From the NCBI RefSeq assembly GCF_900580865.1, contig NZ_UTBZ01000001.1, positions 496,001-560,000 of the forward strand: a stretch of 64,000 nucleotides of DNA, given 5' to 3'. This document shows positions 55,291 through 64,000 of the stretch, piece by piece. The stretch is from Pseudomonas viridiflava. Lineage in GTDB: Bacteria > Pseudomonadota > Gammaproteobacteria > Pseudomonadales > Pseudomonadaceae. Positions within the stretch are counted from its first letter, which is position 1. Each line of letters opens with the position of its first letter. Under the pieces are notes generated by a model that did not search any database, was not told where the DNA came from, and worked only from the letters and a program-made list of their open reading frames with translations. The position numbers and the translations under genes are program-made.

Positions 55291-55419
55291 ACTTCCGAAA
55301 AAAACTTATGCACCTTTTACGGTGTTTTATGAGCTTGAGAAATATATAGTTAAATCAATGACTTAGTTTCAATATTCAAGCGTTTTCAACAAAACCGTAC
55401 ACAGGTTATCCACAAAATC

Positions 55420-56199
55420 TCAGACAGCGATCTGATCACTTGCGGCCGGTGCCTGCGGGGCCGGTGGCAGCGAGCCCATTTCGCGCTGAGTCTTCTCATT
55501 CCAGGCTTGTACCCGGTCGTTCAGTTCGGCGACGGCGCGAGGGCCAGTACCTTCGGCGTACATCGGCTCGCCGATGACCACGGTGATCACGCCAGACTTT
55601 TTGCCCCAACCGATTTTCGGCCAGAACTTGCCGGCATTGTGTGCAATCGGCAGTACCGGAAGCGCCGCATTCACCGCCAAAGCGCTGCCACTGCGGGAGA
55701 ACTTGCCGACAGTGCCGTAAGGAACGCGTGTACCTTCCGGGAAGATCAGCACCCAAACGTTGTCCTTGAGCAGTTCATCACCCTTCGCCGCGACTTGCTT
55801 CAACGCCGCTTTCGGGTTGTCGCGGTCAATCGCGATCGGCCGCAACATTGCCATCGCCCAGCCGAAGAACGGTACGTAAAGCAATTCGCGTTTGAGCACC
55901 TGGCTCAGCGGCGAGAAATAAGCAGAGAGAAAGAACGTCTCCCAAGTGCTCTGGTGGTTCGACTGAATCACGCAGGGCCGGTCAGGCACGTTTTGCGCGC
56001 CTTTGATTTCGTAACGGATACCGAGAAACACCTTGGTCAACCACAAGGCGCAACGGCACCAGTACACGTTGATAAAACGATAACGCGCCTTGAATGGCAA
56101 AAACGGCGCGATAAAAAAACTCAAGCTGCACCACAGCAGGGAAGTGGTGCCCAGCAGCAGGTAAAAGAGAAAAATTCTGATGGCCCGCAGTATCGACAT
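55420..56199 (-). CDS. plsC: 1-acyl-sn-glycerol-3-phosphate acyltransferase (PlsC/HdtS type)
   Basis: A 259-residue membrane-bound acyltransferase that acylates lysophosphatidic acid. Motif I is N81-H82-QSTW-E87, with Glu in place of the usual Asp of HX4D, as in the Pseudomonas HdtS/LptA subgroup; motif III is FPEGTR. One or two N-terminal hydrophobic helices anchor it. The HdtS protein of P. fluorescens F113 belongs to this family and was first reported as a homoserine-lactone synthase, later as a lysophosphatidic acid acyltransferase. The lipid role is the safer call. It lies 83 bases after gmhB. Confidence 0.9.
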   Translation of the reverse strand: MSILRAIRIFLFYLLLGTTSLLWCSLSFFIAPFLPFKARYRFINVYWCRCALWLTKVFLGIRYEIKGAQNVPDRPCVIQSNHQSTWETFFLSAYFSPLSQVLKRELLYVPFFGWAMAMLRPIAIDRDNPKAALKQVAAKGDELLKDNVWVLIFPEGTRVPYGTVGKFSRSGSALAVNAALPVLPIAHNAGKFWPKIGWGKKSGVITVVIGEPMYAEGTGPRAVAELNDRVQAWNEKTQREMGSLPPAPQAPAASDQIAV

Positions 56200-56282
56200 A
56201 GTGACGTTTACCGTTACGGGGCAATGCCCGAGTGTTCAAGCGCACTCCCGATCAATCCCTGGTCAGGAAATTCAGAAGTACT

Positions 56283-56816
56283 CTAGTTGTGGATAAGTTC
56301 TGCGGCAATCGCCGCCAGATCGTCAAAAATCAGAGTGCCAACCGGCAGGGTTTTGCCCTGAGTCTTTGCGCCTTTTCCGGTCTTTACCAAAACTGGCTGT
56401 GAATCGACGGCTTTGGCGGCCTCCAGGTCACCAAGGCTGTCGCCGACGAACCAGACATTCGCCAGCTCAACGTTGTAATGCGCGGCGATGGTTTTCAACA
56501 TCCCCGGTTTTGGCTTGCGGCAATCGCAGCCTTCGTCCGGGCCATGCGGGCAATACACGATCAACCCGACTTCACCGCCCTGCTCCGCGACCAGCTCGCG
56601 CAGGCGCGCGTGCATGGCATCCAGGGTGGCGAGGTCGTAATAGCCGCGAGCAATGCCCGACTGGTTGGTGGCGACCGCCACCGTCCAGCCGGCCTTGCTC
56701 AACTGCGCAATCGCTTCGATCGAGCCGGGCAACGGAATCCACTCCGCCACAGACTTGATGTAAGCGTCGGAGTCGTAATTGATCACTCCGTCCCGATCGA
56801 GAATCAGCAGTTTCAA
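56283..56816 (-). CDS. gmhB: D-glycero-beta-D-manno-heptose 1,7-bisphosphate 7-phosphatase
   Basis: A 177-residue HAD-family phosphatase for the LPS core heptose precursor. The nucleophile motif is D7-R-D9-G (LLILDRDGVINYDSD), and the zinc-binding loop CPHGPDEGCDC-RKPKPG is intact. I chose the TTG at 56816 because it gives the family N-terminus with GAGG about 8 bases upstream; the longer frame extends into glyS and is unlikely. It follows glyS by 10 bases. Confidence 0.93.
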   Translation of the reverse strand: MKLLILDRDGVINYDSDAYIKSVAEWIPLPGSIEAIAQLSKAGWTVAVATNQSGIARGYYDLATLDAMHARLRELVAEQGGEVGLIVYCPHGPDEGCDCRKPKPGMLKTIAAHYNVELANVWFVGDSLGDLEAAKAVDSQPVLVKTGKGAKTQGKTLPVGTLIFDDLAAIAAELIHN

Positions 56817-56826
56817 CAGCAATCCC

Positions 56827-58881
56827 TCAACCCAGCAGCGAAATGTCGGCAACACCGAGGAACAGACCACGCAGACGCGCCAGCAGCGCGTAACGGTTGG
56901 CCCGAACATTGGCGTCGTCGGCATTGACCATCACCGCGTCGAAGAACGCATCCACCGGTTCACGCAATGCCGCCAGGCGTGCCAGAGATTCGTTGTACTG
57001 ACGCGCCGCGGCCATTGGCTGTACCGCCTGATCCGCTTGCTGAATCGCCGAGTACAGCGAGAACTCGTTGGCGTTGTCGAAGTACTTGGCTTGCACCTCG
57101 GTCGGCACCGCGCCTTCGAGTTTGCTCAACAGGTTCGATACACGCTTGTTCACCGCCGCCAGCGCTGCCGCTTCCGGCAGTTTGCGGAAGGCTTGCACCG
57201 CTTGCACACGCTGATCGAAGTCCAGCGCCGAACCCGGCTTCAGGGCACGGACCGACAGGTAAGTGGCAACTTCAACGCCTTCGTCTTCGTAACGCGCACG
57301 CAGACGGTCGAAGATGAATTCCAGCACGGACTCGTTGAGGCCGGCAGCCTTGACCTTGGCACCGAACGCGGCCACGGCGAAAGCCACGGCGTCGTTCAGG
57401 TCGAGGTCGAGTTTTTTCTCGATGAGGATACGCAGCACGCCAAGGGCCGCACGGCGCAGGGCATACGGGTCTTTGCTGCCGGTTGGCAGCATGCCGATAC
57501 CGAAGATACCGACCAGGGTGTCGAGCTTGTCAGCGATCGCGACGGCTGCACCGGTCAGCGTGGCTGGCAGTTCTGCACCGGCACCGCGTGGCATGTATTG
57601 CTCGTTCAGCGCCAGCGCAACGTCTTCCGGCTCGCCGTCATTGAGGGCGTAGTAATAACCGGCGACACCTTGCATCTCCGGGAACTCGCCGACCATTTCG
57701 GTGGCCAGGTCGCACTTCGACAGCAGGCCAGCGCGGGCAGCCCACGAAGCATTGCCACCAATGCGGGCGGCGATGTACGCAGCCAGCTTGGAAACGCGCT
57801 CGGCCTTGTCGTAGACGCTGCCGAGTTTTTCCTGGAACACCACGTTCTTCAGGCGATCGTTGAAAGCTTCGAGCTTCTGCTTCTTGTCTTGCTTGAAGAA
57901 GAACTCGGCGTCGGTCAGACGTGGGCGAACCACTTTCTCGTTACCGGCGATGATCTGCTGCGGGTCTTTGCTTTCAATGTTGGCCACAGTGATGAAACGT
58001 GGCAGCAACTTGCCGTCGGCATCCAGCAGGCAGAAGTACTTCTGGTTGTCCTGCATGGTGGTGATCAGCGCTTCTTGCGGCACGTCGAGGAAGCGTTCCT
58101 CGAACGAGCACACCAGCGGCACCGGCCATTCAACCAGCGCGGTCACTTCGTCGAGCAGTGCCGGCGGAACGATTGCCGTGCCTTCCTGACGGGTGGCCAG
58201 CTCCTCGGTGCGCTTGCTGATGATCTCGCGACGCTCATTGGCGTCGGCCAGCACATAAGCGGCACGCAGGTCGGCGAGGTAGCTCGACGGCGAACCGATG
58301 CGCACGCTTTGCGGGTGATGGAAGCGGTGACCACGGGAGTCACGGCCAGCCTTCTGCGCGAGGATGGTGCAGTCGATGACCTGGTCACCAAGCAGCATCA
58401 CCAGCCATTGGGTCGGACGCACGAACTCTTCCTTGCGCGCACCCCAACGCATGCGTTTCGGGATCGGCAGGTCGTTCAGCGAATCTTCGACGATGGTCGG
58501 CAGCAGGCTCGCGGTCGGCTTGCCGGCGATGCTCTGGCTGTAACGCAGTTTCGGACCGCTCTGGTCGATTTCGCTCAGATCAACGCCGCACTTCTTGGCA
58601 AAGCCCAGTGCTGCCTGAGTCGGGTTGCCGTCAGCGTCGAATGCCGCCTGACGTGGCGGGCCATCGAGGTTGATGCTGCGATCCGGTTGCTGGGTAGCCA
58701 GCGCGGTGATCAGCACAGCCAGACGACGCGGTGCGGCGTAGACGGTTTTAGTCTCGTAGCTCAGGCCGGCGGCTTGCAGGCCCTTGTCGATACCGGCGAG
58801 GAACGCCTCAGCCAAGGTGTTCAGGGCTTTCGGCGGCAGTTCTTCGGTGCCCAGTTCAACCAGAAAATCTTGCGCACTCAT
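56827..58881 (-). CDS. glyS: glycine--tRNA ligase beta subunit
   Basis: A 684-residue beta subunit of the alpha2beta2-type glycyl-tRNA synthetase. It begins [20 protein letters not shown], the standard opening. It carries the HD-like and tRNA-binding regions expected for the family, and its length is normal. The ATG overlaps the glyQ stop by 4 bases, so the two subunits are translationally coupled. Confidence 0.98.
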   Translation of the reverse strand: MSAQDFLVELGTEELPPKALNTLAEAFLAGIDKGLQAAGLSYETKTVYAAPRRLAVLITALATQQPDRSINLDGPPRQAAFDADGNPTQAALGFAKKCGVDLSEIDQSGPKLRYSQSIAGKPTASLLPTIVEDSLNDLPIPKRMRWGARKEEFVRPTQWLVMLLGDQVIDCTILAQKAGRDSRGHRFHHPQSVRIGSPSSYLADLRAAYVLADANERREIISKRTEELATRQEGTAIVPPALLDEVTALVEWPVPLVCSFEERFLDVPQEALITTMQDNQKYFCLLDADGKLLPRFITVANIESKDPQQIIAGNEKVVRPRLTDAEFFFKQDKKQKLEAFNDRLKNVVFQEKLGSVYDKAERVSKLAAYIAARIGGNASWAARAGLLSKCDLATEMVGEFPEMQGVAGYYYALNDGEPEDVALALNEQYMPRGAGAELPATLTGAAVAIADKLDTLVGIFGIGMLPTGSKDPYALRRAALGVLRILIEKKLDLDLNDAVAFAVAAFGAKVKAAGLNESVLEFIFDRLRARYEDEGVEVATYLSVRALKPGSALDFDQRVQAVQAFRKLPEAAALAAVNKRVSNLLSKLEGAVPTEVQAKYFDNANEFSLYSAIQQADQAVQPMAAARQYNESLARLAALREPVDAFFDAVMVNADDANVRANRYALLARLRGLFLGVADISLLG

Positions 58882-59831
58882 TGTGCAGCCTCCAGCTTGG
58901 CCAGTACTTCGTCACGCAGGTCCGGGGTCGCCATCGGGAAGCCCAGCTTGGCGCGAGCCAGCAGGTAGGCTTGCGCAACGGAACGCGCCAGGGTGCGTAC
59001 GCGCAGAATGTATTGCTGACGCGCGGTCACCGAGATCGCCCGGCGCGCATCCAGCAGGTTGAAGGTGTGCGAGGCCTTCAACACCATTTCGTAGCTCGGC
59101 AACGGCAGCGGCTGGTCGAGTTCGATCAGACGCTTGGCTTCACTTTCATAGAAGTCGAACAGTTCGAACAGTTTGTCGACGTTGGCGTGCTCGAAGTTGT
59201 ACGTGGACTGCTCCACTTCGTTCTGGTGGAACACGTCGCCGTAGGTGACTTTGCCCATCGGGCCGTCAGCCCAGACCAGGTCGTAGACCGAATCCACGCC
59301 TTGCAGGTACATGGCCAGACGCTCGAGACCGTAAGTGATCTCGCCGGTCACCGGGTAGCACTCGATGCCGCCAGCCTGCTGGAAGTAAGTGAACTGAGTC
59401 ACTTCCATACCGTTCAGCCAGACTTCCCAGCCCAGACCCCAGGCGCCGAGGGTCGGCGATTCCCAGTTGTCTTCGACGAAGCGAATGTCGTGGACCAGCG
59501 GGTCGAGGCCGACATGCTTGAGCGAGCCCAGGTACAGTTCCTGGAAGTTGTCCGGGTTCGGCTTCAGCACGACCTGGAACTGATAGTAGTGCTGCAGACG
59601 GTTCGGGTTTTCGCCGTAACGGCCGTCAGTCGGACGGCGGCTTGGCTGCACGTAGGCGGCGTTCCAGGTTTCCGGGCCGATGGCGCGGAGGAAGGTCGCG
59701 GTGTGGAAAGTGCCGGCGCCTACTTCCATATCGTAGGGCTGAAGTACCACGCAACCTTGCTCGGCCCAGTATTGCTGGAGCGCGAGGATCAAGTCTTGGA
59801 AGGTACGCACGGCTGGCGTAGGCTGGCTCAC
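58878..59831 (-). CDS. glyQ: glycine--tRNA ligase alpha subunit
   Basis: A 317-residue alpha subunit that holds the glycine adenylation site. The GTG at 59831 is chosen because family members begin [20 protein letters not shown] and AGGTGA precedes it; the longer frame from 59963 overlaps tag. Characteristic motifs are [20 protein letters not shown] and [27 protein letters not shown] -10 (59872-59877, minus strand) lies in the 81 bp divergent gap with tag. Confidence 0.97.
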   Translation of the reverse strand: MSQPTPAVRTFQDLILALQQYWAEQGCVVLQPYDMEVGAGTFHTATFLRAIGPETWNAAYVQPSRRPTDGRYGENPNRLQHYYQFQVVLKPNPDNFQELYLGSLKHVGLDPLVHDIRFVEDNWESPTLGAWGLGWEVWLNGMEVTQFTYFQQAGGIECYPVTGEITYGLERLAMYLQGVDSVYDLVWADGPMGKVTYGDVFHQNEVEQSTYNFEHANVDKLFELFDFYESEAKRLIELDQPLPLPSYEMVLKASHTFNLLDARRAISVTARQQYILRVRTLARSVAQAYLLARAKLGFPMATPDLRDEVLAKLEAAQ

Positions 59832-59912
59832 GAAATTCACCTGTTTCTTGGGCTGCGATTTAAAGAGCGGGAGTATACCCGATTCATTGCTGCGCACGCC
59901 CCCTGGAGCCTT

Positions 59913-60470
59913 ATGCCACGCTGCTTTTGGTGTACCGAAGATCCGCTGTACATGGCTTATCACGACCAGGAGTGGGGCACGCCGCTACGCGATGCGCAGG
60001 GTTTGTTCGAGTTGCTTTTGCTCGAAGGGTTCCAGGCCGGGCTGTCGTGGATCACCGTGCTGCGCAAACGCGAGCGCTATCGCGAGGTGTTATTCGGCTT
60101 CGATGTGCAGCGGGTGGCGCAGATGAGCGACGCCGAAATCGAAGAATTGATGCTCGATCCGGGGATCATCCGCAACCGCCTCAAACTCAACGCCGCCCGG
60201 CGCAATGCCCAGGCCTGGCTGGCGCTGGAGGATCCGGTGGCGTTCCTCTGGTCGTTCGTTAACGACCAACCGATCATCAATCATTTCAAGGATCGCAGCG
60301 AAGTCCCGGCGATCACCCCCGAAGCGCTGGCGATGAGCAAAGCCCTGAAAAAGGCCGGGTTCACGTTCGTCGGCCCGACCATTTGCTACGCACTGATGCA
60401 AGCCTCGGGCATGGTCATGGACCATACCCAGGATTGCGACCGCTACGCGCAGCTCGTCAACGGCGGTTAG
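59913..60470 (+). CDS. tag: DNA-3-methyladenine glycosylase I
   Basis: A 185-residue repair enzyme that removes 3-methyladenine. The zinc ligands are C4, H17 and the C-terminal His-x3-Cys (DHTQDC); the catalytic Glu is E38 in [13 protein letters not shown]. The ATG at 59913 has GGAG 5 bases upstream. The reading frame extends far upstream through glyQ antisense, but only this part matches the family. It is divergent from glyQ. Confidence 0.96.
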   Translation: MPRCFWCTEDPLYMAYHDQEWGTPLRDAQGLFELLLLEGFQAGLSWITVLRKRERYREVLFGFDVQRVAQMSDAEIEELMLDPGIIRNRLKLNAARRNAQAWLALEDPVAFLWSFVNDQPIINHFKDRSEVPAITPEALAMSKALKKAGFTFVGPTICYALMQASGMVMDHTQDCDRYAQLVNGG

Positions 60471-60510
60471 AATGGCCGCCTCGCGCACCGCACAAGATCA
60501 GGAGTGACCT

Positions 60511-61398
60511 GTGGAAAAGTTTAAAGGCGCCTTGCTGGTAGGCGCTCTGCGGCTGTTTGCCCTGCTGCCATGGCGGGCCGTGCAGGCCGTGGGTTCGGCG
60601 ATCGGCTGGATCATGTGGAAAACCCCCAACCGCTCCCGCGACGTGGTGCGGATCAACCTTGCGAAATGTTTTCCACAGATGGATCCGGCCGAACGTGAGC
60701 GTCTGGTCGGGCAGAGTCTGAAAGACATCGGCAAGTCGTTGACCGAAAGCGCCTGCGCGTGGATCTGGCCGGCGCAGCGTTCGATTGATCTAGTGCGCGA
60801 AGTCGAAGGTCTCGACGTTCTCAAGGATGCGCTGGCCTCGGGCAAAGGCGTGGTCGGCATCACCAGCCACCTCGGCAACTGGGAAGTGCTCAACCACTTC
60901 TATTGCAGCCAGTGCAAACCGATCATTTTCTATCGCCCGCCAAAGCTCAAAGCTGTGGACGAATTGCTGCGCAAACAGCGCGTGCAACTGGGCAACAAGG
61001 TCGCCGCCTCCACCAAGGAAGGCATCCTCAGCGTGATCAAGGAAGTGCGCAAAGGTGGTGCAGTGGGCATTCCTGCTGACCCGGAACCGGCCGAATCTGC
61101 CGGGATCTTCGTGCCGTTCTTCGCGACTCAAGCGCTGACCAGCAAATTCGTGCCGAACATGCTCGCCGGTGGCAAAGCCGTTGGCGTGTTCCTGCATGCG
61201 CTGCGCTTGCCCGACGGTTCTGGCTACAAAGTGATCCTCGAAGCGGCGCCGGAAGCCATGTACAGCACCGATACCGCCGAATCCTGCGCAGCGATGAGCA
61301 AAGTGGTCGAGCGTTATGTGGCGGCTTACCCGAGCCAGTACATGTGGAGCATGAAGCGCTTCAAAAAGCGTCCGCCGGGCGAAGAGCGCTGGTATTGA
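60511..61398 (+). CDS. lipid A late acyltransferase (LpxL/HtrB family)
   Basis: A 295-residue inner-membrane acyltransferase with an N-terminal membrane helix and catalytic HX4E in TSHLGNWEVL. In P. aeruginosa the orthologous position (PA0011) is one of two HtrB-type enzymes adding a laurate-type chain to lipid A. Which position it acylates here cannot be read from the sequence. The start is GTG at 60511 with AGGAG upstream. A DnaA-box palindrome lies 16 bases after its end. Confidence 0.92.
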   Translation: MEKFKGALLVGALRLFALLPWRAVQAVGSAIGWIMWKTPNRSRDVVRINLAKCFPQMDPAERERLVGQSLKDIGKSLTESACAWIWPAQRSIDLVREVEGLDVLKDALASGKGVVGITSHLGNWEVLNHFYCSQCKPIIFYRPPKLKAVDELLRKQRVQLGNKVAASTKEGILSVIKEVRKGGAVGIPADPEPAESAGIFVPFFATQALTSKFVPNMLAGGKAVGVFLHALRLPDGSGYKVILEAAPEAMYSTDTAESCAAMSKVVERYVAAYPSQYMWSMKRFKKRPPGEERWY

Positions 61399-61414
61399 GC
61401 TGATTGGCATGATC

Positions 61415-61446
61415 TGTGGATAACTTCCCTGGCGAGGTTATCCACA
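61415..61446. repeat. inverted pair of perfect DnaA boxes
   Basis: TGTGGATAAC (61415-61424) and GTTATCCACA (61437-61446) form perfect 10 bp arms around 12 bases, between the lipid A acyltransferase gene and the PilZ gene. Each arm contains a consensus DnaA box. It could also form a hairpin in mRNA, but no U-tract follows. Confidence 0.8.
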
Positions 61447-61471
61447 ACCGTTCATCAAAGGGCGCAACAAG

Positions 61472-61711
61472 ATGTCCGAACAACGTAAATCCTTCCGCAT
61501 AAAGATTACCCACGACAGCTTCGGCGAATGCCTCGGGCAGACGCGCAATCTGTCGCCCACCGGGGTGTTTGTGCAGCATCCGATCCTGTCGTCGTTGCCC
61601 AAAGGCGCGGTGGTCTATGGCCAGGTGCAGGGTTTACCTACAGGTGCGCCACGGGTGCGGATGGAAGTGGTGACGGTGGATGCCGACGGTATCGGTCTTC
61701 GTTACCTTTGA
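61472..61711 (+). CDS. single-domain PilZ protein, predicted c-di-GMP binder
   Basis: A 79-residue protein that is essentially only a PilZ domain. Both ligand motifs are intact: R5-KSF-R9 (RxxxR) and N26-L-S28-PT-G31 (NxSxxG), so c-di-GMP binding is likely. It has no output domain and would act by contacting a partner. It is convergent with a TPR gene; the two stop codons are 1 base apart. Confidence 0.88.
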   Translation: MSEQRKSFRIKITHDSFGECLGQTRNLSPTGVFVQHPILSSLPKGAVVYGQVQGLPTGAPRVRMEVVTVDADGIGLRYL

Positions 61712-61712
61712 T

Positions 61713-62027
61713 TCACTGCGCCTGACGATCGAGTTTCTTCAGAAACACCGTCATTTCCTTTTCGGCCTGCTTGTCGCCATGGGCGCGGGCCGCTTCCAGA
61801 CCTTGTTCCCAGGCCTGACGTGCGGCGGCGATATCGCCCAGCGCCAGTTGCGCCTTGCCCAACAGTTTCCAAGCGGCCGAGTACTTCGGATCAAAACCGA
61901 CACAGCGCTGGAAATGCTCGGCGGCCTTGGCGTTTTCGCCCAGATCCAGATAACCCTTGCCCAGGCCGAAGCGCAGCAGGGAGTTATCCACACCCTTGGC
62001 GAGCATTTTTTCCAGGGATTCGAGCAT
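61713..62027 (-). CDS. tetratricopeptide-repeat protein
   Basis: A 104-residue protein composed of about two to three TPR units: LLRFGLGKGYLDLGENAKAA (about 17-36), then SAAWKLLGKAQLALGDIAAA (about 50-69). It has no signal peptide, so it is a cytoplasmic protein-interaction module. The partner is unknown. Confidence 0.9.
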   Translation of the reverse strand: MLESLEKMLAKGVDNSLLRFGLGKGYLDLGENAKAAEHFQRCVGFDPKYSAAWKLLGKAQLALGDIAAARQAWEQGLEAARAHGDKQAEKEMTVFLKKLDRQAQ

Positions 62028-62079
62028 GGGAGATTCCTTGAGTGAGTTGTGTCAGGGATGAGTCTTGCTCACTGATACC

Positions 62080-62150
62080 GCCATCGCGAGCAGGCTCACT
62101 CCTACATTTGGAATGCGTTCCCCTGTAGGAGTGAGCCTGCTCGCGATGGC
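62080..62150. repeat. inverted REP pair, opposite orientation to the other three
   Basis: Perfect 27 bp arms at 62080-62106 (GCCATCGCGAGCAGGCTCAC, then TCCTACA) and 62124-62150 around a 17 bp spacer. The REP cores face the other way from those at 1853, 16243 and 24229, and the outer sequence is different. It lies between trkA and the TPR gene. Confidence 0.9.
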
Positions 62151-62177
62151 GCCAGTCTGATCACCCAAAAATCCGGA

Positions 62178-63554
62178 TCAGAAGAAGCTGAGGCCCACAT
62201 GAAACAGCTTCTCCACATCGCGAATATGTTTTTTATCCACAAGGAACAGAATCACGTGGTCGCCCGCTTCGATCACCGTGTCATCGTGGGCGATGATCAC
62301 TTGTTCATTGCGGATCACCGCACCAATCGTGGTGCCGGGCGGCAGGCCGATCTTCTCGATCGGTTTGCCGATGACCTTGCTCGATTTCGCATCACCGTGG
62401 GCAATCGCCTCGATGGCTTCCGCCGCACCACGGCGCAGTGAGTGCACGCTGACGATATCGCCACGGCGCACATGGGCCAGCAGCGTGCCGATGGTCGCCA
62501 GTTGCGGGCTGATGGCGATGTCGATGTCGCCGCCCTGGATCAGATCAACGTAGGCAGGGTTGTTGATGATCGTCATGACCTTCTTCGCCCCCAGCCGTTT
62601 GGCCAGCAGCGACGACATGATGTTGGCTTCGTCATCGTTGGTCAGGGCGAGGAAGATATCGGCGTCGGCAATGTTCTCCTCCAGCAGTAAATCACGATCT
62701 GATGCACTGCCCTGCAGCACCACGGTGCTGTCGAGGGTGTCGGAGAGATAACGGCAGCGCGCCGGGCTCATCTCGATGATCTTCACCTGATAACGGCTTT
62801 CGATGGCCTCGGCCAGACGCTCGCCGATCTGCCCGCCGCCAGCAATGACGATGCGTTTGTAGGTTTCGTCGAGGCGGCGCATTTCGCTCATCACTGCGCG
62901 AATATTCTCACGGGCAGCGATGAAGAAGACTTCGTCATCGGCCTCGATCACCGTATCGCCCTGGGGCAGGATCGGCCGATCACGGCGGAAAATCGCTGCG
63001 ACGCGGGTCTCGACGTTCGGCATGTGTTCACGCAACTGGCGCAGTTGCTGACCCACCAGCGGCCCGCCGTAATAGGCACGCACCGCGACCAGTTGCGCCG
63101 CGCCTTCGGCGAAGTCGATCACCTGCAAGGCGCCGGGATGCTGGATCAGACGCTTGATGTAGTTGGTCACCACTTGCTCGGGGCTGATCAGCACGTCGAC
63201 CGGAATCGCTTCGTTCTGGAACAGTTGCTCCTCGCGATTGAGGTAAGACGCTTCGCGCACCCGGGCAATTTTGGTCGGGGTATGGAACAGCGTGTGGGCG
63301 ACCTGGCAGGCGACCATGTTGGTCTCGTCGCTGTTGGTCACCGCCACCAGCATATCGGCGTCGTCGGCACCGGCCTGACGCAGCACCGATGGCAGCGAGC
63401 CACGGCCCTGCACGGTGCGGATGTCGAGGCGGTCGCCGAGGTCGCGCAGGCGCTCGCCGTCGGTGTCGACCACCGTGATGTCGTTGGCTTCACTGGCCAA
63501 ATGCTCGGCCAGCGAACCGCCGACCTGTCCCGCACCAAGGATGATGATTTTCAT
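62178..63554 (-). CDS. trkA: Trk potassium uptake regulatory protein TrkA
   Basis: A 458-residue peripheral membrane protein with two RCK modules that gate the Trk potassium channel. The first NAD-binding fold is [16 protein letters not shown] near residue 7, and the second is [18 protein letters not shown] near residue 236; each is followed by a TrkA-C domain. It lies 22 bases downstream of rsmB on the same strand, as in other gamma-proteobacteria. Confidence 0.97.
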   Translation of the reverse strand: MKIIILGAGQVGGSLAEHLASEANDITVVDTDGERLRDLGDRLDIRTVQGRGSLPSVLRQAGADDADMLVAVTNSDETNMVACQVAHTLFHTPTKIARVREASYLNREEQLFQNEAIPVDVLISPEQVVTNYIKRLIQHPGALQVIDFAEGAAQLVAVRAYYGGPLVGQQLRQLREHMPNVETRVAAIFRRDRPILPQGDTVIEADDEVFFIAARENIRAVMSEMRRLDETYKRIVIAGGGQIGERLAEAIESRYQVKIIEMSPARCRYLSDTLDSTVVLQGSASDRDLLLEENIADADIFLALTNDDEANIMSSLLAKRLGAKKVMTIINNPAYVDLIQGGDIDIAISPQLATIGTLLAHVRRGDIVSVHSLRRGAAEAIEAIAHGDAKSSKVIGKPIEKIGLPPGTTIGAVIRNEQVIIAHDDTVIEAGDHVILFLVDKKHIRDVEKLFHVGLSFF

Positions 63555-63576
63555 CCAGTCACTCCGTTGAATCCGT

Positions 63577-64000
63577 TTAGCCGCGCGCGGCAGCGATCTT
63601 GATCAGCTTGGCGTAGTAGAACCCGTCATGGCCGCCCTGCTGGGCCAGCAATTGGCGACCATGGGGCTGTTTGATTCCGGCCGTGGTGGCCAGATCCAGT
63701 TCGCGGGCACCTGGGGTGCGCTCGAGGAACGCGGCGATGACTTCGGTGTTCTCGGTCGGCAGCGTCGAGCAGGTGGCGTACAGCAGGATGCCGCCGACTT
63801 CGAGGGTTTTCCACATGGCGTCGAGCAGCTCGCCCTGCAGTTGCGCGAGGGCAACGATGTCGTCCGGTTGACGCGTCAGCTTGATGTCTGGATGGCGGCG
63901 GATCACGCCAGTGGCCGAGCATGGTGCGTCGAGCAGAATGCGCTGGAACGGTTTGCCGTCCCACCACTTCTCGATATCACGACCGTCGGCGGCGATCAGT
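63577..64000 (-). CDS. rsmB: 16S rRNA (cytosine(967)-C5)-methyltransferase RsmB (partial, N-terminus beyond window)
   Basis: The last 140 or so residues of RsmB (Sun/Fmu family). The catalytic motif DAPCSATG is present, with the Cys that attacks the base, and [14 protein letters not shown] carries the second conserved Cys. The frame is open to the right edge, and an internal GTG (63906) is not the real start. It is followed by trkA after 22 bases. Confidence 0.95.
   Translation of the reverse strand, partial: LIAADGRDIEKWWDGKPFQRILLDAPCSATGVIRRHPDIKLTRQPDDIVALAQLQGELLDAMWKTLEVGGILLYATCSTLPTENTEVIAAFLERTPGARELDLATTAGIKQPHGRQLLAQQGGHDGFYYAKLIKIAAARG

Noticed and set aside
56779..58968. 729-codon plus-strand frame opposite glyS
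   Set aside because: Antisense shadow of glyS; rich in His/Arg/Gln with no recognisable motif.
58881..59912. Upstream extension of the tag reading frame by about 340 codons
   Set aside because: The extension lies antisense to glyQ. Tag homology begins at the ATG at 59913, which has a good ribosome site.

Overview
The window is a 64 kb stretch of Pseudomonas chromosome, most like the P. fluorescens group, centred on the replication origin. The evidence is the block order mnmG-rsmG-parA-parB-atpIBEFHAGDC to the left and yidC-yidD-rnpA-rpmH-oriC-dnaA-dnaN-recF-gyrB across the origin, followed by plsC/hdtS-gmhB-glyS/glyQ-tag-htrB-type acyltransferase-pilZ-trkA-rsmB. A D-rhamnan (common polysaccharide antigen) operon in the order known from P. 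aeruginosa and dispersed REP/REPIN palindromes also point to Pseudomonas. The species was not determined.

Layout. 1-1.8 kb: two exported proteins of unknown role, one cut by the window edge. 1.9-6.8 kb (minus strand): methyltransferase, membrane acyltransferase and two paralogous glycosyltransferases. These diverge from the polysaccharide operon at 7.2-16.2 kb (plus strand): rmd, gmd, wbpW, wzm, wzt, wbpX, wbpY, wbpZ. Together they would make GDP-D-rhamnose, polymerise it, modify the chain and export it for attachment to LPS. 16.4-21.3 kb: a flavin/ferredoxin fusion reductase, a glutathione transferase, a LysR regulator and a Fic enzyme. 21.5-25.7 kb: glmS, a DeoR-type regulator and glmU (UDP-GlcNAc synthesis). 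25.8-33.0 kb: the complete nine-gene F-type ATP synthase operon. 33.1-37.3 kb: parB, parA, rsmG, mnmG. 37.9-41.9 kb: a FecI sigma factor, FecR regulator and TonB-dependent siderophore receptor, on the opposite strand from the flanking housekeeping genes. 42.0-45.9 kb: mnmE, yidC, yidD, rnpA, rpmH. 45.9-46.5 kb: oriC. 46.5-52.7 kb: dnaA, dnaN, recF, gyrB. 52.8-55.3 kb: a divergent two-component pair. 55.4-60.5 kb: plsC/hdtS, gmhB, glyS, glyQ, tag. 60.5-64 kb: a lipid A acyltransferase, a PilZ protein, a TPR protein, trkA and the 3' part of rsmB.

Two DnaA-box clusters flank the mnmE-mnmG segment (37.56-37.76 kb and 46.12-46.40 kb), and the iron-uptake module sits between them. Perfect DnaA boxes are very frequent in the window: about 30 were read by eye, where roughly 0.5 would be expected by chance. 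Many lie inside genes. A perfect parS site lies in the 3' end of recF, close to the parAB genes that would use it.

No rRNA, tRNA, CRISPR array, prophage or insertion sequence was seen. Nothing in the window is clearly an unknown defence or mobile system. The most unusual items are the Fic gene with paired operator-like repeats, the iron module placed between the origin's two box clusters, the DnaA-box density, and the compact sensor kinase without a recognisable periplasmic sensor.
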